Shown in pieces: positions 52,760 through 61,071 of a stretch of 64,000 nt of DNA. Numbering within the stretch: position 1 is the first letter of the stretch; every line of letters begins with the position of its first letter. This DNA comes from Mycolicibacterium mageritense (GTDB taxonomy: Bacteria > Actinomycetota > Actinomycetes > Mycobacteriales > Mycobacteriaceae). The stretch lies in contig NZ_AP022567.1 of NCBI RefSeq assembly GCF_010727475.1, forward strand, positions 1,488,001-1,552,000, written 5' to 3'. A model generated the notes under the pieces. It did no database searches, was not told the DNA's origin, and saw nothing but the letters and a program-made list of their open reading frames with translations. The translations under genes were made by a program, and so were the position numbers.

Positions 52760-52977
52760 ACGTGATGCCGGTCACGTTAAGCCATGCGGGGTGGTCCAGT
52801 CAAGACGCCGCGGCGGTCAACGCACCCCTTTTGAGCTACCGGCCAGTACGAATTGGCGTTCTTAGCAAAGTATTAACGGCAGCTCCCAGCCGCCTTAGAT
52901 TGCCCGCTTAGCGTGATTGTCAGGTTGACGCGACGGTGCTCGACCCCAACTCAGGAACCACCGACGGGAGGCTGGTC

Positions 52978-53427
52978 ATGACTATCACGAGCAACACCCC
53001 CGCTTCAGATCGCGGCTTCAGGTACGTGAATCCTGCGCTGATCTGCGATGGGGCCTCGATGCGGGCACAGTGCCGTCAGCTCGCCACCGTGATCACGGTC
53101 AAGGGCGTCGTCGACGGCGGCAACATCGAGCGCGTCACGGACTTCATCAACCGCTACGTCCTGCCGGAAAAGCCGGTGGTGATCGACCTCAGCGGCGTGA
53201 ACGGCTTTGCCCCGCATTGCATCTCACTGTTCTACGACGTCGATGAGCGGTGCTCGGCCCGCGGCGTGGACTGGGCCGTCATCGCCAGCCCGTCGGTGAT
53301 CGCCGAGCTGCGACTCGAAGACGCCGGTGTCCCGCTCACCGCTTCGGTGCCCGAGGCGCTGCATCACTTCGCCGAAGGCATCCTGGCGCGCCGCCGGCTG
53401 CTTCCCCTGCTCACCAAGAGCGCCTGA
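52978..53427 (+). CDS. STAS-domain protein (anti-sigma-antagonist-like) lacking the phospho-acceptor Ser
   Basis: A 149-residue protein from ATG 52978 with GGGAGG upstream. The fold follows the STAS pattern: a strand TVITVKGVVDGGN, then PVVIDLSGVNGFAPHCISLFYDVDE. In canonical anti-anti-sigma factors the segment after the loop reads DSSG with a phosphorylated Ser; here the aligned residues are APHC. So it may not be regulated by a RsbW-type kinase, and a Cys stands nearby. Target sigma pathway unknown. Confidence 0.72.
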   Translation: MTITSNTPASDRGFRYVNPALICDGASMRAQCRQLATVITVKGVVDGGNIERVTDFINRYVLPEKPVVIDLSGVNGFAPHCISLFYDVDERCSARGVDWAVIASPSVIAELRLEDAGVPLTASVPEALHHFAEGILARRRLLPLLTKSA

Positions 53428-53443
53428 GAGAAAGGCCCACCCC

Positions 53444-53524
53444 ATGTTGATCGATATTCGCTGGCTGACCTCCCTGCTGGGCCGGAGGCGCCGCGCGCTG
53501 CATCCGCAGCTCGTCGCGCACTAG
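53444..53524 (+). CDS. 26-residue small ORF downstream of the STAS gene
   Basis: ATG 53444 begins an ORF of 26 codons (MLIDIRWLTSLLGRRRRALH...) ending at TAG 53522-53524. It starts 17 bases after the STAS stop, with AGAAAGG at the right distance for ribosome binding. A hydrophobic stretch followed by four Arg suggests a small membrane-binding amphipathic peptide. Translation is inferred only. Confidence 0.45.
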   Translation: MLIDIRWLTSLLGRRRRALHPQLVAH

Positions 53525-53634
53525 AGCAGCCCTACCGGCGGGTAAGCCGGCAACTTCAGCGCCGAGGCGACGGTTTTCTCGCGGAATTTCGATTTCGCAC
53601 CGGGAATCGTCGCCTCGGCGTTGTGGGTCAGGGC

Positions 53635-54861
53635 CTACGCGATCGCGCCGGAATCCTTCAACGCCTCGATGCGGTCCCAGTCCAGCCCCAGTTCCATCAG
53701 CACCACCTCGGTGTGCTCGGAGGCCTGCGGCGCACACGTGGTCTCGAGCGGCTCGTGGTTGAACTGCACGGGCCCGCGCACGACCTTGAACGGTTTGCCA
53801 CCGTCGGCCGCGTCCACCTCGACGATCATGTCGTTGGCGACGGCCTGCTCGTCGGACGCCAGGTCGACCAGGCTCTGGAACGGCGCCCACTGCCCCTTCA
53901 TGGTCTTGAGGTGTTGACGCCAGTATTCGAACGGCTTGCTGCGGATCGCCTCCGAAATCAGCTCGGCCGCGGCCTCGGCGTTCTCGATGAGCGGCAGCAC
54001 CTCGGAGAACCTCGGGTCGTCGGCGAGTTCGGCCAGGCCGAGATGCTCGAACGCGTCGCGGATGTAACCCGTGGGGCTGACGATGCACAGGTTGATGGTT
54101 CCGCCGTCTGACGTCAGGTAGTTGCCGAGGAACGGGTTGACGGTGGGCCCGATCGAATCCGGCATGAGCGAGCGCATCGTCTCACCGGACTCCATCCCCT
54201 GCGTCACGCTCGCGCCGGCAGCCCACCACGCGGTGCTCAACAGCGAGACGTCGACCTCCAAGGCCTCACCGGTGCGTTCGCGGTGGAACAACGCCGCCGA
54301 GATGCCGCCGGCGATGTTCATCCCGCCGATCGAGTCACCGAACGCGGGAATGCCTTGGGACAGCGCGCCTCCCAGGCCTTCTGGGGTCAGCGCGTGCCCG
54401 ACGCCGCTGCGGGTCCAGAACGCCGTGCCGTCGAAACCACCGATCAGCCGCTCCGGCCCCTTGTCCCCGTAGGCACTGCCCCGCGCGTAGATGATGTCGG
54501 GGTTGGCCGCGCGGATGTGCTTGACGTCGAACTTGTTCTTCTGCCGCGCTTGCGGCAGGTAGTTGGTGAGAAACACGTCGGCAGTCTTGGCGATCTCGTA
54601 GAGCACTTCCTGGCCGTCGGGCTTCGAGACGTCGATGCCGACGCTTCGCTTGCCGCGGTTGGGATGTTCGATGAGCGGATGCCGGTTGGGATCGAGCTCG
54701 AAGCCACCCATGTTGATGAAGCCCCGCTGGGTATCGCCGCGGACCGGATGTTCGACCTTGATGACGTCGGCACCCCAGTCGGCGAGAATGGCCCCCGCGG
54801 CCGGGACGAACGTGAACTGTGCGACTTCCAGAACCCGGACGCCCTGCATGACCTTGATCAA
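53635..54861 (-). CDS. CaiB/BaiF family CoA-transferase
   Basis: 408 residues from TTG 54861 (AGGGG upstream), or 404 from ATG 54849. Class III CoA-transferase features: VLEVAQFTFVPAAGAILADWGADVIKVEHPVRGD at the N-terminus and the catalytic-Asp region FGDSIGGMN near residue 178. It moves CoA between carboxylic acids. It stands downstream of a FadR-family gene, with a 13-base palindrome before it. Confidence 0.87.
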   Translation of the reverse strand: MIKVMQGVRVLEVAQFTFVPAAGAILADWGADVIKVEHPVRGDTQRGFINMGGFELDPNRHPLIEHPNRGKRSVGIDVSKPDGQEVLYEIAKTADVFLTNYLPQARQKNKFDVKHIRAANPDIIYARGSAYGDKGPERLIGGFDGTAFWTRSGVGHALTPEGLGGALSQGIPAFGDSIGGMNIAGGISAALFHRERTGEALEVDVSLLSTAWWAAGASVTQGMESGETMRSLMPDSIGPTVNPFLGNYLTSDGGTINLCIVSPTGYIRDAFEHLGLAELADDPRFSEVLPLIENAEAAAELISEAIRSKPFEYWRQHLKTMKGQWAPFQSLVDLASDEQAVANDMIVEVDAADGGKPFKVVRGPVQFNHEPLETTCAPQASEHTEVVLMELGLDWDRIEALKDSGAIA

Positions 54862-54880
54862 CGCGGCCCCTAACCGTTGG

Positions 54881-54893
54881 ACTTACGGTAAGT
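54881..54893. promoter_or_regulatory. Palindrome before the CoA-transferase gene
   Basis: ACTTAC-G-GTAAGT is a perfect 13-base palindrome 20 bases before the CoA-transferase start and just after the FadR-family gene. It is a reasonable GntR/FadR operator candidate. Confidence 0.4.
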
Positions 54894-54910
54894 GTAGCGA
54901 GATCTCTGGT

Positions 54911-55645
54911 TCAGGATTCCCGCAGGCTCTTGCCGTGTGCGGCCAGGGCGGCGTTGAGCCGGCAGGTCGCGCCCTCCATGTGGGCGGCCATCGCGGCAGC
55001 CGCCGCGTCGCCGTCGCGCACCTCGATGGCCTCGTAGACCGGGACGTGTTCCAGGTAGGACGGCTCTCGTGATTCCGCGGCGTCCACCACATTGCGGATC
55101 CACACCTTCAGCAGGGACGCGATGCTCGTGAGCATGTTCGACAGCACGGTGTTGTCGGTGGCGGCCGCGATACCGAGATGGAACGCCACGTCGGACTCGA
55201 CGAAGGACTCGGTGTCGTGCGCGTCGCGCATTCCGTCGAGGTGCGTGCGGATCGTCACAAGGTCTGCGTCGGTACGCCGCTCTGCGGCCAACCGCGCGGT
55301 CACCGGCTCGAGATGCTTGCGGGTCTCGACCAGGTCACTGGTGCGTTGTTCGCCGACGAGCAGGCCCCACTCGACCACGCGTGGCAGCAGGCTCGAATCG
55401 GGGGGGCGCACGTACGTGCCGTCGCCCTGCCGGACCTCCAGCAGCCCGAGCAGGCCCAGGGATTTGAGCGCCTCGCGCACCACGAAGCGGCCGACGCCGA
55501 AGGACTCCGCGAGCTGCCGTTCGGACGGCATCCGGGTGCCCGGCTGAATCTGGCCCGAGAACACCGCCTCCAGCAGCGCCTTGGCCACCTCGGCGGACAG
55601 CGGTTCTCGCGGTGCCTGCTCGATCCGCGCAAATTGGTCGCCCAC
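54911..55645 (-). CDS. FadR/GntR-family regulator
   Basis: A 244-residue protein from GTG 55645. The winged helix is at about residues 18-80 (GTRMPSERQLAESFGVGRFVVREALKSLGLLGLLEV), followed by an FCD domain (DVAFHLGIAAATDN, HVPVYEAIEVRD). It begins 13 bases after the monooxygenase-like gene, so it may be the last gene of the acid-sugar operon and its regulator, and may also act on the CoA-transferase. Confidence 0.87.
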   Translation of the reverse strand: MGDQFARIEQAPREPLSAEVAKALLEAVFSGQIQPGTRMPSERQLAESFGVGRFVVREALKSLGLLGLLEVRQGDGTYVRPPDSSLLPRVVEWGLLVGEQRTSDLVETRKHLEPVTARLAAERRTDADLVTIRTHLDGMRDAHDTESFVESDVAFHLGIAAATDNTVLSNMLTSIASLLKVWIRNVVDAAESREPSYLEHVPVYEAIEVRDGDAAAAAMAAHMEGATCRLNAALAAHGKSLRES

Positions 55646-55658
55646 CCAACCACTGTAC

Positions 55659-55979
55659 TCAACCCGTTGCCGCGGTACCGCCCAGATGTACCGGATGAGC
55701 GAACGTGTTGCGATGGCTGCCGTCGACCACGCAGCGCTTGGCCGCGTCCTGCCATCGGGCATAGTGCGGGGCGCCGCGATGCGCGACACGGAACGCATCC
55801 TCGTCGGCGTAGATCTCGTAAAGATAGAAACGCGTGGGGTTTTCCGCGTCGCGATGCACGTCGAAGGCCAGGCACCCTGGCTCGTCGCGCAGTGACGCGG
55901 TGGCATTGACGGTGATCGCGTCGAGGAACTCGTCGACGCGATCGGCGTGGACGTCGAGCATCACGAACAGCGTATACAC
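55659..55979 (-). CDS. Antibiotic-biosynthesis-monooxygenase-fold small protein
   Basis: A 106-residue ABM/YgiN-type protein from GTG 55979 (GAGGAG upstream). Typical signs are DVHADRVDEFLDAI, EPGCLAFDVHRDAENPTRFYLYEIYADEDAF and the H-containing tail. Members are small oxygenases, isomerases (LsrG) or mutarotase-like dimers. The role in the tetronate operon is unknown; isomerisation of an intermediate is possible. The start is two bases after the preceding stop. Confidence 0.78.
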   Translation of the reverse strand: MYTLFVMLDVHADRVDEFLDAITVNATASLRDEPGCLAFDVHRDAENPTRFYLYEIYADEDAFRVAHRGAPHYARWQDAAKRCVVDGSHRNTFAHPVHLGGTAATG

Positions 55980-55981
55980 GA

Positions 55982-57022
55982 CTACTCCTCGGTCAGTCCC
56001 GGAACACCGGCCACGGCGGCCAGGGCGTTGAGTTCGGCAACAGTCGCGGGCGGCAACCCGACGACGCCGCCCGCCCGCTCGATCGCGCGGTTCTCCAACT
56101 CCCCGGGAACCAGGACCTCGGTGTCGGGCGCGGCGGGGCAGTTCTTGATGGATTCGATGTAGTCGTCCATCCGAGCACCGAACTCGTCGGGTGCCATGAT
56201 CGCCCGGATGTCGATGGCCACCACCAGGTGTCCGCACCCGCTGCGATGGTCGGGCACGTACGGGCCGACGACGCCGGTGCCGTAACGGCTTCCGGTGAGG
56301 ACACCGGAGAGCACATCCATCATGAACGAGATCGCGTAGCCCTTGTGGCCCGCCATCGGCAAGATCAGGCCGTCGAGCGCCGCCTGGGGGTCGGTGGTCG
56401 GCAGTCCGGACGCATCGACGGCCCAGCCTGGTGGGATCCCCGTGCCTCTTTCTTTGGCGGCGTAGATCTTGCCCCGGGCCACGCCCGTGTTGGCGATGTC
56501 GAGCACCACGGCCCCGTGAGATCCACCGGGCACCGCGATCGACCACGGATTGGCGCCGACCATCTTGCGCAGCCCGCCCCACGGCGCCATGGCGGGGCTG
56601 CCGTTGGTGGTGAGAATGCCGACGCAGCCGCGCTCGGCGAGGATCCGGGTCCAGTACGCGGCCGTGCCGAAGTGGTTGCTGTTGCGCACCGCCACCACGG
56701 CGACCCCGTGGGTTGCGGCATTGTCTGCCGCCAGCTCGACGGCGCGGGCCGTGACGATCTGGCCGACGCCGTCGCGGCCGTCGAGCACCGACACCGCGCC
56801 GAACGCGCTCACCACCTCGGGTTCGGTGACGGGGTTCATCGCGCCGGATTGCAGTCGTGCCACATACCAGGGCAGCCGCAGCATGCCGTGCGAGGGATGA
56901 CCCCACAGGTCGGCGGTGACCAACGATGCGGCCACCGTGCACGCGTCGGCATCGGGCACCCGATGTGCTGTCAAAATTGCTGTGCCGCAATCTGTTACGG
57001 CATCAGCGGAGAATGTGTTCAC
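55982..57022 (-). CDS. Ldh2-family (malate/L-lactate/ureidoglycolate-type) dehydrogenase
   Basis: A 346-residue Ldh2-fold NAD(P)-dependent dehydrogenase from GTG 57022 (GAGGAGA upstream). Conserved elements are LWGHPSHGMLRLPWYV with the catalytic His, VRNSNHFGTAAYW, and GHKGYAISFMMDVLSGVLTG. The family oxidises 2-hydroxyacids or reduces diketogulonate-type sugars. In this operon it may oxidise the four-carbon acid to its 2-oxo form. GTGA overlap with otnC. Confidence 0.87.
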   Translation of the reverse strand: MNTFSADAVTDCGTAILTAHRVPDADACTVAASLVTADLWGHPSHGMLRLPWYVARLQSGAMNPVTEPEVVSAFGAVSVLDGRDGVGQIVTARAVELAADNAATHGVAVVAVRNSNHFGTAAYWTRILAERGCVGILTTNGSPAMAPWGGLRKMVGANPWSIAVPGGSHGAVVLDIANTGVARGKIYAAKERGTGIPPGWAVDASGLPTTDPQAALDGLILPMAGHKGYAISFMMDVLSGVLTGSRYGTGVVGPYVPDHRSGCGHLVVAIDIRAIMAPDEFGARMDDYIESIKNCPAAPDTEVLVPGELENRAIERAGGVVGLPPATVAELNALAAVAGVPGLTEE

Positions 57023-57642
57023 CGGTATTTCTCCTCAAGTCGTCGGGCTTCGTCGTCGGGTACCGGTGCCACCGCACGCCCATGCAGCAACAGATACACC
57101 TTTGCGGTTTCCTCGATCTCTTCGAGCGCATCGGCAGCCTCGGCCAGGTCGGCGCCCGCGACGATCGGCCCGTGATTGGCCAGCAGCAACGCGTGGTGAT
57201 CGGCGGCGACCAGTTCAGCGGTCGGGCCGAGTTCGGGATCACCGGGTGCGTAATACGGCAGCAGCGGCAACGCGCCGACGCGCATCGCGTAGTACGCCGT
57301 GAGAACCGGAAGCGCATTGCTGCGGTCGACGTCGCGCAGGCACGACACCGCTACCGAGTGCGTGCTGTGGGTGTGGACGACGGCGCGCGCCGTCGGCCGG
57401 GCCCGGTACAGCGCGAGATGCAGGAAGGCCTCCTTGGTGGGCGCGGGACCGTCCAGGTGGTCACCGCCAATGGTGATGCGCGACAACGCCTGCGGGCGCA
57501 GGCGGTCCAGTGCCACACCGGTGGGTGTGCACAGCACGGTACCGTCGGCGTCGACGGCGCTGATATTGCCCGTGCGACCGAACGTCAACCCGCGCCGAAA
57601 GAACGATGCGCCCAGTTCGGTGATCTCGGCGGCGATGCTCAC
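57019..57642 (-). CDS. otnC: 3-oxo-tetronate 4-phosphate decarboxylase (class II aldolase family)
   Basis: A 207-residue protein from GTG 57642. Class II aldolase fold: GLTFGRTGNISA phosphate loop, VVHTHSTHSVAVS with metal His pair at about residue 95, and ALLLANHGPIVAG with the third His. Length and order match OtnC, which decarboxylates 3-oxo-tetronate 4-phosphate to DHAP. Adjacent to otnK with GTGA overlap, the usual partnership. Confidence 0.85.
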   Translation of the reverse strand: MSIAAEITELGASFFRRGLTFGRTGNISAVDADGTVLCTPTGVALDRLRPQALSRITIGGDHLDGPAPTKEAFLHLALYRARPTARAVVHTHSTHSVAVSCLRDVDRSNALPVLTAYYAMRVGALPLLPYYAPGDPELGPTAELVAADHHALLLANHGPIVAGADLAEAADALEEIEETAKVYLLLHGRAVAPVPDDEARRLEEKYR

Positions 57643-58889
57643 GTGAGAACCTCTGCCGTCGCGGCCCGCACCAGCAGGTCGGGCGAACCGAAGTTCCCCG
57701 ATTTCAGCAGCAGTGACACACCGTGATCGGTTGTGCTGCACCAGGGCACGCCGCGGTCGGCCTCGGCGTCCACCACCACCGAGCGGATGCCAAGCGCGTC
57801 GACCACCGCACCGGAGGTCTCCCCACCCGCGACGACGATGCGCCGAGCTCCCGCCTCGACCGCTGCCTGGGCCAGCGCGCCCATGGTCGCTTCGAGCTGG
57901 TCGGCGACCACAGGGTCGGCGGGGCCCCGTTCGTGGGCCGCCGCTGAGGAGTAGATCAGCACCGGCTCCGCACCGAGGTGTTCGCCGAGCCAGGCACGCG
58001 CGGGCGCCAGCAGATCCGCCGGGGACGCCACGGTGCGGGGATCGAGCCGGTGTGACGAAAAGCGTTCGCGCGCCTGCGCGACCTGGCCGAGCGTGGCCTT
58101 CGAGCAGCTTCCGGCGAGCACGACGGTCGGGCCCTCCGGGGCTCGCACGGTCGCGAACTCCACAGGCTCGCTGTCGTGTTCGTGTATCACCGCACCGAGC
58201 GCACCCGCCAAGCCGGCACCGCCGGTCACGACGCTCATCCCCTCGACCGCGCGGGCGATGACGTCGAGATCATCGTCGTCGATCGCGTCGACCACGACGT
58301 GCCTTGTGCCGTCTGCCCCGCGCACCGCATCGGCAACGGCCTCCGCACCGCGTCGGACATGGTGGCGGGACAGCAGTTTCACCGGGTGCGGCGTCTGCGC
58401 GGCCATCAGGCGCACCACATCGGATTCGGTCATAGGGGTCAGCGGGTGGTACCGCATCGACGATTCGGCAAGCAGTTGCTCACCGACGAACAGGTGGCCC
58501 TGATAGACGGTGCGGCCGTGTTCCGGTGTGGCAGGGCAGATCACCGTGGCCGGCGCGCCCGCCGCGTCGAGCAGTGCGTCGGTGACCGGACCGATGTTGC
58601 CTGCCGGGGTGGAGTCGAACGTCGAGCAGTACTTGAAGTAGACCGTCCGCACGTGCACGACGTCGACGAGCCAGCGCTGCGCGGCCAGCGACATCGCCAC
58701 GGCGGTCCCGGCGTCCAACGCCCGGGTCTTGAGCGCCACCACGACCGCATCGCAGTCAGTCGCGCTGAAACCGTCGTCGGGCGGCCCGAAGAACAGCATC
58801 ACCCGCAGCCCCCGCCGGCGAAGTGCCGCGGCGACGTCGGTGCCGCCGGTGTAGTCGTCGGCGATGCAGCCGAGCGCAGGGGCACTCAT
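57639..58889 (-). CDS. otnK: 3-oxo-tetronate kinase (four-carbon acid sugar kinase family)
   Basis: A 416-residue DUF1537-type kinase. The N-terminal domain has GCIADDYTGGTDVAAAL and YFKYCSTFDSTPAGNIGPV; the C-terminal nucleotide-binding domain has VLAGSCSKATLGQ and VVAGGETSGAVVDAL. It phosphorylates a 3-oxo-tetronate at the 4-OH. Next to otnC, as in erythronate and threonate gene clusters. The exact stereochemistry of the substrate cannot be read. Confidence 0.88.
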   Translation of the reverse strand: MSAPALGCIADDYTGGTDVAAALRRRGLRVMLFFGPPDDGFSATDCDAVVVALKTRALDAGTAVAMSLAAQRWLVDVVHVRTVYFKYCSTFDSTPAGNIGPVTDALLDAAGAPATVICPATPEHGRTVYQGHLFVGEQLLAESSMRYHPLTPMTESDVVRLMAAQTPHPVKLLSRHHVRRGAEAVADAVRGADGTRHVVVDAIDDDDLDVIARAVEGMSVVTGGAGLAGALGAVIHEHDSEPVEFATVRAPEGPTVVLAGSCSKATLGQVAQARERFSSHRLDPRTVASPADLLAPARAWLGEHLGAEPVLIYSSAAAHERGPADPVVADQLEATMGALAQAAVEAGARRIVVAGGETSGAVVDALGIRSVVVDAEADRGVPWCSTTDHGVSLLLKSGNFGSPDLLVRAATAEVLT

Positions 58890-59536
58890 GCTCGCAGCCG
58901 TGCCGCGACCGCGCGCGCCGCCAAGCGGGTCGGGCTCACCACAGGCACACCGGTTTTCGTGGCCAGCTCGTCGGCTGCGGGGCTCAGCGAATACTGTGCG
59001 AGGCACAGCAGATCGAACTGGCACGTGCCGGCACCTGCGGCGAGTGCCCCGACCAGGCCGGTCAGGTCGCCCGAGGCTGCCGCCCGCGCGGCTCCCTCGC
59101 AGTACACCGGCACCACGTCCGCGTCCGGTAACACCGCTGCCACCCGGGCGGTGGTGTCGGAGGTCGCGGTGCGCAGCGATGCCAGCACCGCGACCCGGCG
59201 CGGTGCCTGCCGGACGATCTCGTCGAGCATGTCCGAGTCCGAGCTGAACACCGGTGTGGCGAAGACCTTCTCGGCAATCGCACGCACTTCGCCGTACATC
59301 GAGCACGCCATCACCACCGCGCTCGCACCACCGGTGACCGCGTGTCGGATCAGATTGAGCATGCGGTCCCGCAACTGCGGGCTCAGCTCGCCGAGGGCGT
59401 CGGCGTCGGGTCCGAGCCGGTCGTCGACCAGATTCCACAGCTTCGCATCCGGCAATTCGGTGGCGAACGCGGCGGTTATCGGTCCGATCGACGCCGGCGC
59501 CGAGTGCACGACCGCGATCAACGGACTTTCGGTCAC
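58886..59536 (-). CDS. Asp/Glu-racemase-superfamily protein
   Basis: A 216-residue protein from GTG 59536. It keeps the two catalytic-type cysteines of the superfamily, Cys78 in MACSMYG and Cys178 in LLCLAQYS. Relatives include racemases, arylmalonate decarboxylases and hydantoin racemases. In a tetronate operon without otnI it might act as an epimerase or isomerase. Overlaps both neighbours by four bases. Confidence 0.78.
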   Translation of the reverse strand: MTESPLIAVVHSAPASIGPITAAFATELPDAKLWNLVDDRLGPDADALGELSPQLRDRMLNLIRHAVTGGASAVVMACSMYGEVRAIAEKVFATPVFSSDSDMLDEIVRQAPRRVAVLASLRTATSDTTARVAAVLPDADVVPVYCEGAARAAASGDLTGLVGALAAGAGTCQFDLLCLAQYSLSPAADELATKTGVPVVSPTRLAARAVAARLRA

Positions 59537-60615
59537 GCCTGCCCCTTGATGGTGGCGGCGACCGCTTCACCGAACTCGCGCGTGCCGGTCGAACCACCCA
59601 TGTCCGGTGTCATCGTCCCGGCCCGCACGGTCGCCTCGACACCACCTTCCACGAGCGCCGCGGCCTTGATGAGGCTCGCGTCGTCCCGCCGCGCGCCGAG
59701 CCACTGCAGCAGCATGCCCGACGACAGGATCATCGCGATGGGGTTGGCGATGTCGCGGCCGGCGATGTCGGGCGCCGAGCCGTGTGCGGCCTGTGCCATC
59801 GCCTTGTCCAGGGACGCGTTGATGGACGGCGCGATGCCAAGAGAGCCCGCGAGCTCGCCCGCGAGGTCCGAGAGGATGTCACCGAACATGTTCTCGGTGA
59901 CGATGACGTCGAACTTGTCGGCGCTGCGCACGAGATGCACTGTCATGGCGTCGATGTGGTAGTCGTCGACCTCGACATCGGGATAGCCCGTGCCGATCTC
60001 GCGGCACACATCGCGGAACAGGCCGGTGGTCAGCCTGAGCACATTGGCCTTGTGCACGATGGTCAGCTTGCCGCGCCGCGCCTGCGCGAGATCGAACGCG
60101 ACCTTGGCGATGCGTTCCACCGCCGAGCGCGTGATGATGCCCATCGCGATCGCGGTGTTCTCGTCAGGCATGTACTCGCCGGTCCCCGCGAACGTGTTGC
60201 GGTCGGCGTAGAACCCCTGGGTGTTCTCCCGCACGATCACCAGGTCGGCGCCGGGAACCACAGCCTTTGCCCCTTCGAAAGCCTTGGCCGGCCGGATGTT
60301 TGCGAACAAACCGAAGTGTTTGCGGATCGTGCCGCTCGGATTGAGCTGCGACTTGAACGGCTCGGGGTAGGCCGCACTGTCGTGCGGTCCGAGCAGCCAG
60401 GCGTCCATTCCGGCCAACGCATCCAGCGTCTCTGTGGGGATGTGGCTACCGTGCGTGTCGATCGCCGAGCGTCCCAGCGGCAGGGTCACCCACTCGGCGG
60501 CCGGCGCACCCGCCGCGGCGAGCGCTGCCTCGACCACCGCGACGGACGCAGGCACGATCTCCGGTCCGATGCCGTCGCCCTCCAGGAGGCCCAGGCGCAG
60601 TGTGCTGTCGGTCAT
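59533..60615 (-). CDS. Isocitrate/isopropylmalate/tartrate-dehydrogenase family protein
   Basis: A 360-residue decarboxylating dehydrogenase: LEGDGIGPEIVPASV near the N-terminus, IVRENTQGFYADR, the catalytic Lys in VHKANVLRLTTGLF, and the metal-binding Asp in NMFGDILSDLAGELAGSLG. Members act on isocitrate, 3-isopropylmalate or tartrate. The operon favours a four-carbon hydroxy acid such as tartrate or malate-like compounds. Starts 22 bases after the cupin gene. Confidence 0.88.
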   Translation of the reverse strand: MTDSTLRLGLLEGDGIGPEIVPASVAVVEAALAAAGAPAAEWVTLPLGRSAIDTHGSHIPTETLDALAGMDAWLLGPHDSAAYPEPFKSQLNPSGTIRKHFGLFANIRPAKAFEGAKAVVPGADLVIVRENTQGFYADRNTFAGTGEYMPDENTAIAMGIITRSAVERIAKVAFDLAQARRGKLTIVHKANVLRLTTGLFRDVCREIGTGYPDVEVDDYHIDAMTVHLVRSADKFDVIVTENMFGDILSDLAGELAGSLGIAPSINASLDKAMAQAAHGSAPDIAGRDIANPIAMILSSGMLLQWLGARRDDASLIKAAALVEGGVEATVRAGTMTPDMGGSTGTREFGEAVAATIKGQA

Positions 60616-60637
60616 GATTGTTCCCTTCTCTGAAAGC

Positions 60638-61060
60638 TCAGCTGATGTTGGTGCCGTGTTCTTCGTCGATGCGCGTGGTCACGCCGGTCGCGACGATGGT
60701 GCGGTTGGCGTCGACCGACGCGTAGGTCCAGAAGATGTGCAGTTCCTCGGTGTCGGAGGAGTTTCGGAAGAAATGCGGAATCCCCGCAGGGATGAACGAC
60801 GTGTCGCCCATCCCCACCGGGTGCGTCTCGCCGTCGATGTGCGCGACAGCCGAGCCGCGCAGGATCAACACCGACTCGTCGCAGTTGTGGAAGTGCTCGG
60901 GTATGGCGGCGCCGGGCCCGAACATCGTGATGCCGTTGAGGAAATCCCTGGCACCCACGTGCCGGCTGACGAGCGGGATGGTGCGGGCCCCTCCGCCGCG
61001 CTGGCGCGGTTCGATCTCGGAGGGCCGCAGGATCGCTGCGGTGCGGGTGGTGTTGATCAT
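60638..61060 (-). CDS. Small cupin-domain protein
   Basis: 140 residues from ATG 61060, chosen for the AGGAA five bases upstream; ATG 61075 overlapping the aldehyde dehydrogenase stop is an alternative. Cupin motif 1 is EHFHNCDESVLILRG (His-x-His-x3-Glu) and motif 2 PAGIPHFFRN. It probably binds a metal; sugar-acid isomerase or sensing function is possible. Confidence 0.8.
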   Translation of the reverse strand: MINTTRTAAILRPSEIEPRQRGGGARTIPLVSRHVGARDFLNGITMFGPGAAIPEHFHNCDESVLILRGSAVAHIDGETHPVGMGDTSFIPAGIPHFFRNSSDTEELHIFWTYASVDANRTIVATGVTTRIDEEHGTNIS

Positions 61061-61071
61061 GTCGTTCCTGT

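Noticed and set aside
53536..53551. CCGGC/GCCGG hairpin after the 26-residue ORF as a terminator
   Set aside because: The stem is only five pairs, with no T tract; not strong enough to list.
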